NCBI GenBank assembly: GCA_031282905.1
Contig: JAITCV010000150.1
Span: 1-5,160, forward strand
Source of the DNA: Azoarcus sp.
GTDB taxonomy: Bacteria > Pseudomonadota > Gammaproteobacteria > Burkholderiales > Rhodocyclaceae
DNA length: 5,160 nucleotides
Direction: 5' to 3'
The notes below the pieces were generated by a model that worked only from the letters and a program-made list of their open reading frames with translations, had not been told where the DNA came from and made no database searches. Of this stretch, positions 4,689 to 5,160 are shown in pieces (position 1 is the stretch's first letter; every line of letters starts with the position of its first letter). Both the position numbers and the translations under genes were made by a program.

Positions 4689-5160
4689 TCAATCCGAATT
4701 ACGGGGCGATCCGTCTTCGTTGATGATTTTGGTGATGAACTTGGGCAAATGCCAAGTACCGCCCGCATGGATGAAACGGCACTGTCCAGTATGCCATTCG
4801 GCGCTTGGGCGAAATTTCCGTCCGTCCCAGACCAATTGCGAAATAATCGGACAATCGCTCAAAAATACGCCATGAAATATTCCTTCATAATACCAGCCAG
4901 CCTCTGTCATCACGAATTCCGGAACACCTTTGAGCGCACTGTCCATTATCCAGTAAGCGGAAGTTGCATCTCTCGCGTAAAGCCTGCACCGTGTGGAAAT
5001 CAATACATGTCGTTCATCCAGCGGTATCAGGGTAAACTCACTGACTTCTGCGGGTTCCGGGTCTTCGAACTCGCATTCTTCTTCATTTTCATTTTTGCCC
5101 TTGCTTTGCAGTAGTAAGGGTTTCAAGGTCGCCACTTCGGGCGCGGTCAAGGCGCGGGGC
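4688..5160. repeat. Long direct repeat, copy 2 (reaches the right edge)
   Basis: This is the second copy of the DUF1176 3' half, continuing beyond the window. It lacks the 6 bases that account for the two-residue difference between the proteins. Confidence 0.85.
4689..5160 (-). CDS. DUF1176 family protein, second paralog (5' partial, C-terminal 157 residues)
   Basis: The frame is open to the right edge, and the residues just inside the edge (PRALTAPEVATLKP) continue the alignment with the complete copy. The gene is therefore cut by the window, and the TTG at 5150 is not a start. It matches residues ~201-358 of the neighbouring copy at about 76% identity by hand count, with one two-residue gap before the shared GGTW motif. 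Identity is uneven: LKPLLLQSKGKN, PLDERHVLISTRCRLYAR and DGSPRNSD are unchanged, while the stretch after MDSALKG up to the C-terminal VWDG is heavily substituted. The cysteines equivalent to 229, 258, 303 and 327 are kept. The function is unknown, and export is inferred only from the paralog. It lies 92 bases upstream of the antitoxin gene, same strand. Confidence 0.83.
   Translation of the reverse strand, partial: PRALTAPEVATLKPLLLQSKGKNENEEECEFEDPEPAEVSEFTLIPLDERHVLISTRCRLYARDATSAYWIMDSALKGVPEFVMTEAGWYYEGIFHGVFLSDCPIISQLVWDGRKFRPSAEWHTGQCRFIHAGGTWHLPKFITKIINEDGSPRNSD

Noticed and set aside
4360..4692. Longer 110-residue version of the antitoxin starting at a TTG
   Set aside because: The family similarity begins exactly at the internal ATG (4596), which has its own GGAG. 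The extra 32 residues read through the putative operator repeats.
4363..4875. 170-codon + strand frame opposite the antitoxin and second DUF1176 gene
   Set aside because: It is a shadow of two supported - strand genes, with no conserved motif.
1..5160. tRNA, rRNA, CRISPR array, insertion sequence or transposase
   Set aside because: No cloverleaf, regularly spaced short repeats, transposase frame or terminal inverted repeats were seen. The repeats present are protein-coding duplications.

Overview
The left 3.05 kb is the distal part of a flagellar gene cluster on the + strand: the end of fliK, then complete fliL, fliM and fliN. Gene order, protein sequences and the high G+C of these genes suggest a betaproteobacterium, or a close gammaproteobacterial relative. 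This is a judgement from protein resemblance, and no rRNA or other marker is present to settle it.

Region 1 (1-753) encodes the C-terminal part of FliK, the hook-length control protein, open at the left edge. Region 2 (845-3053) is a tight fliL-fliM-fliN block. FliL is the single-pass inner-membrane protein that associates with the stator and basal body. FliM and FliN form the rotor switch (C ring) that responds to CheY-P. fliM and fliN overlap by 8 bases. FliN is longer than usual because its N-terminal DDWAAAM.EQ motif occurs three times. The expected next genes (fliO, fliP, fliQ, fliR) do not follow.

Region 3 (3054-5160) is different: clearly lower G+C, all genes on the - strand and convergent with the flagellar genes. 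It holds two closely related DUF1176-type secreted proteins of unknown function, one complete (3287-4363) and one entering from the right edge (4689-5160). Between them lies a small VapB-type antitoxin gene (4360-4596). Its stop codon overlaps the start of the complete DUF1176 gene as ATGA, the place where a vapC toxin would normally begin; no VapC is visible. A short decayed piece of a further DUF1176 copy lies at about 3185-3262. A hairpin with a T-run inside this piece is placed to serve as the fliN terminator.

The flagellar part is ordinary apart from the FliN triplication. The most interesting accessory feature is the array of diverging secreted DUF1176 paralogs with a toxin-less antitoxin coupled to one of them. 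Whether this is a functional system or the debris of duplication and insertion beside the flagellar locus cannot be decided from sequence alone.
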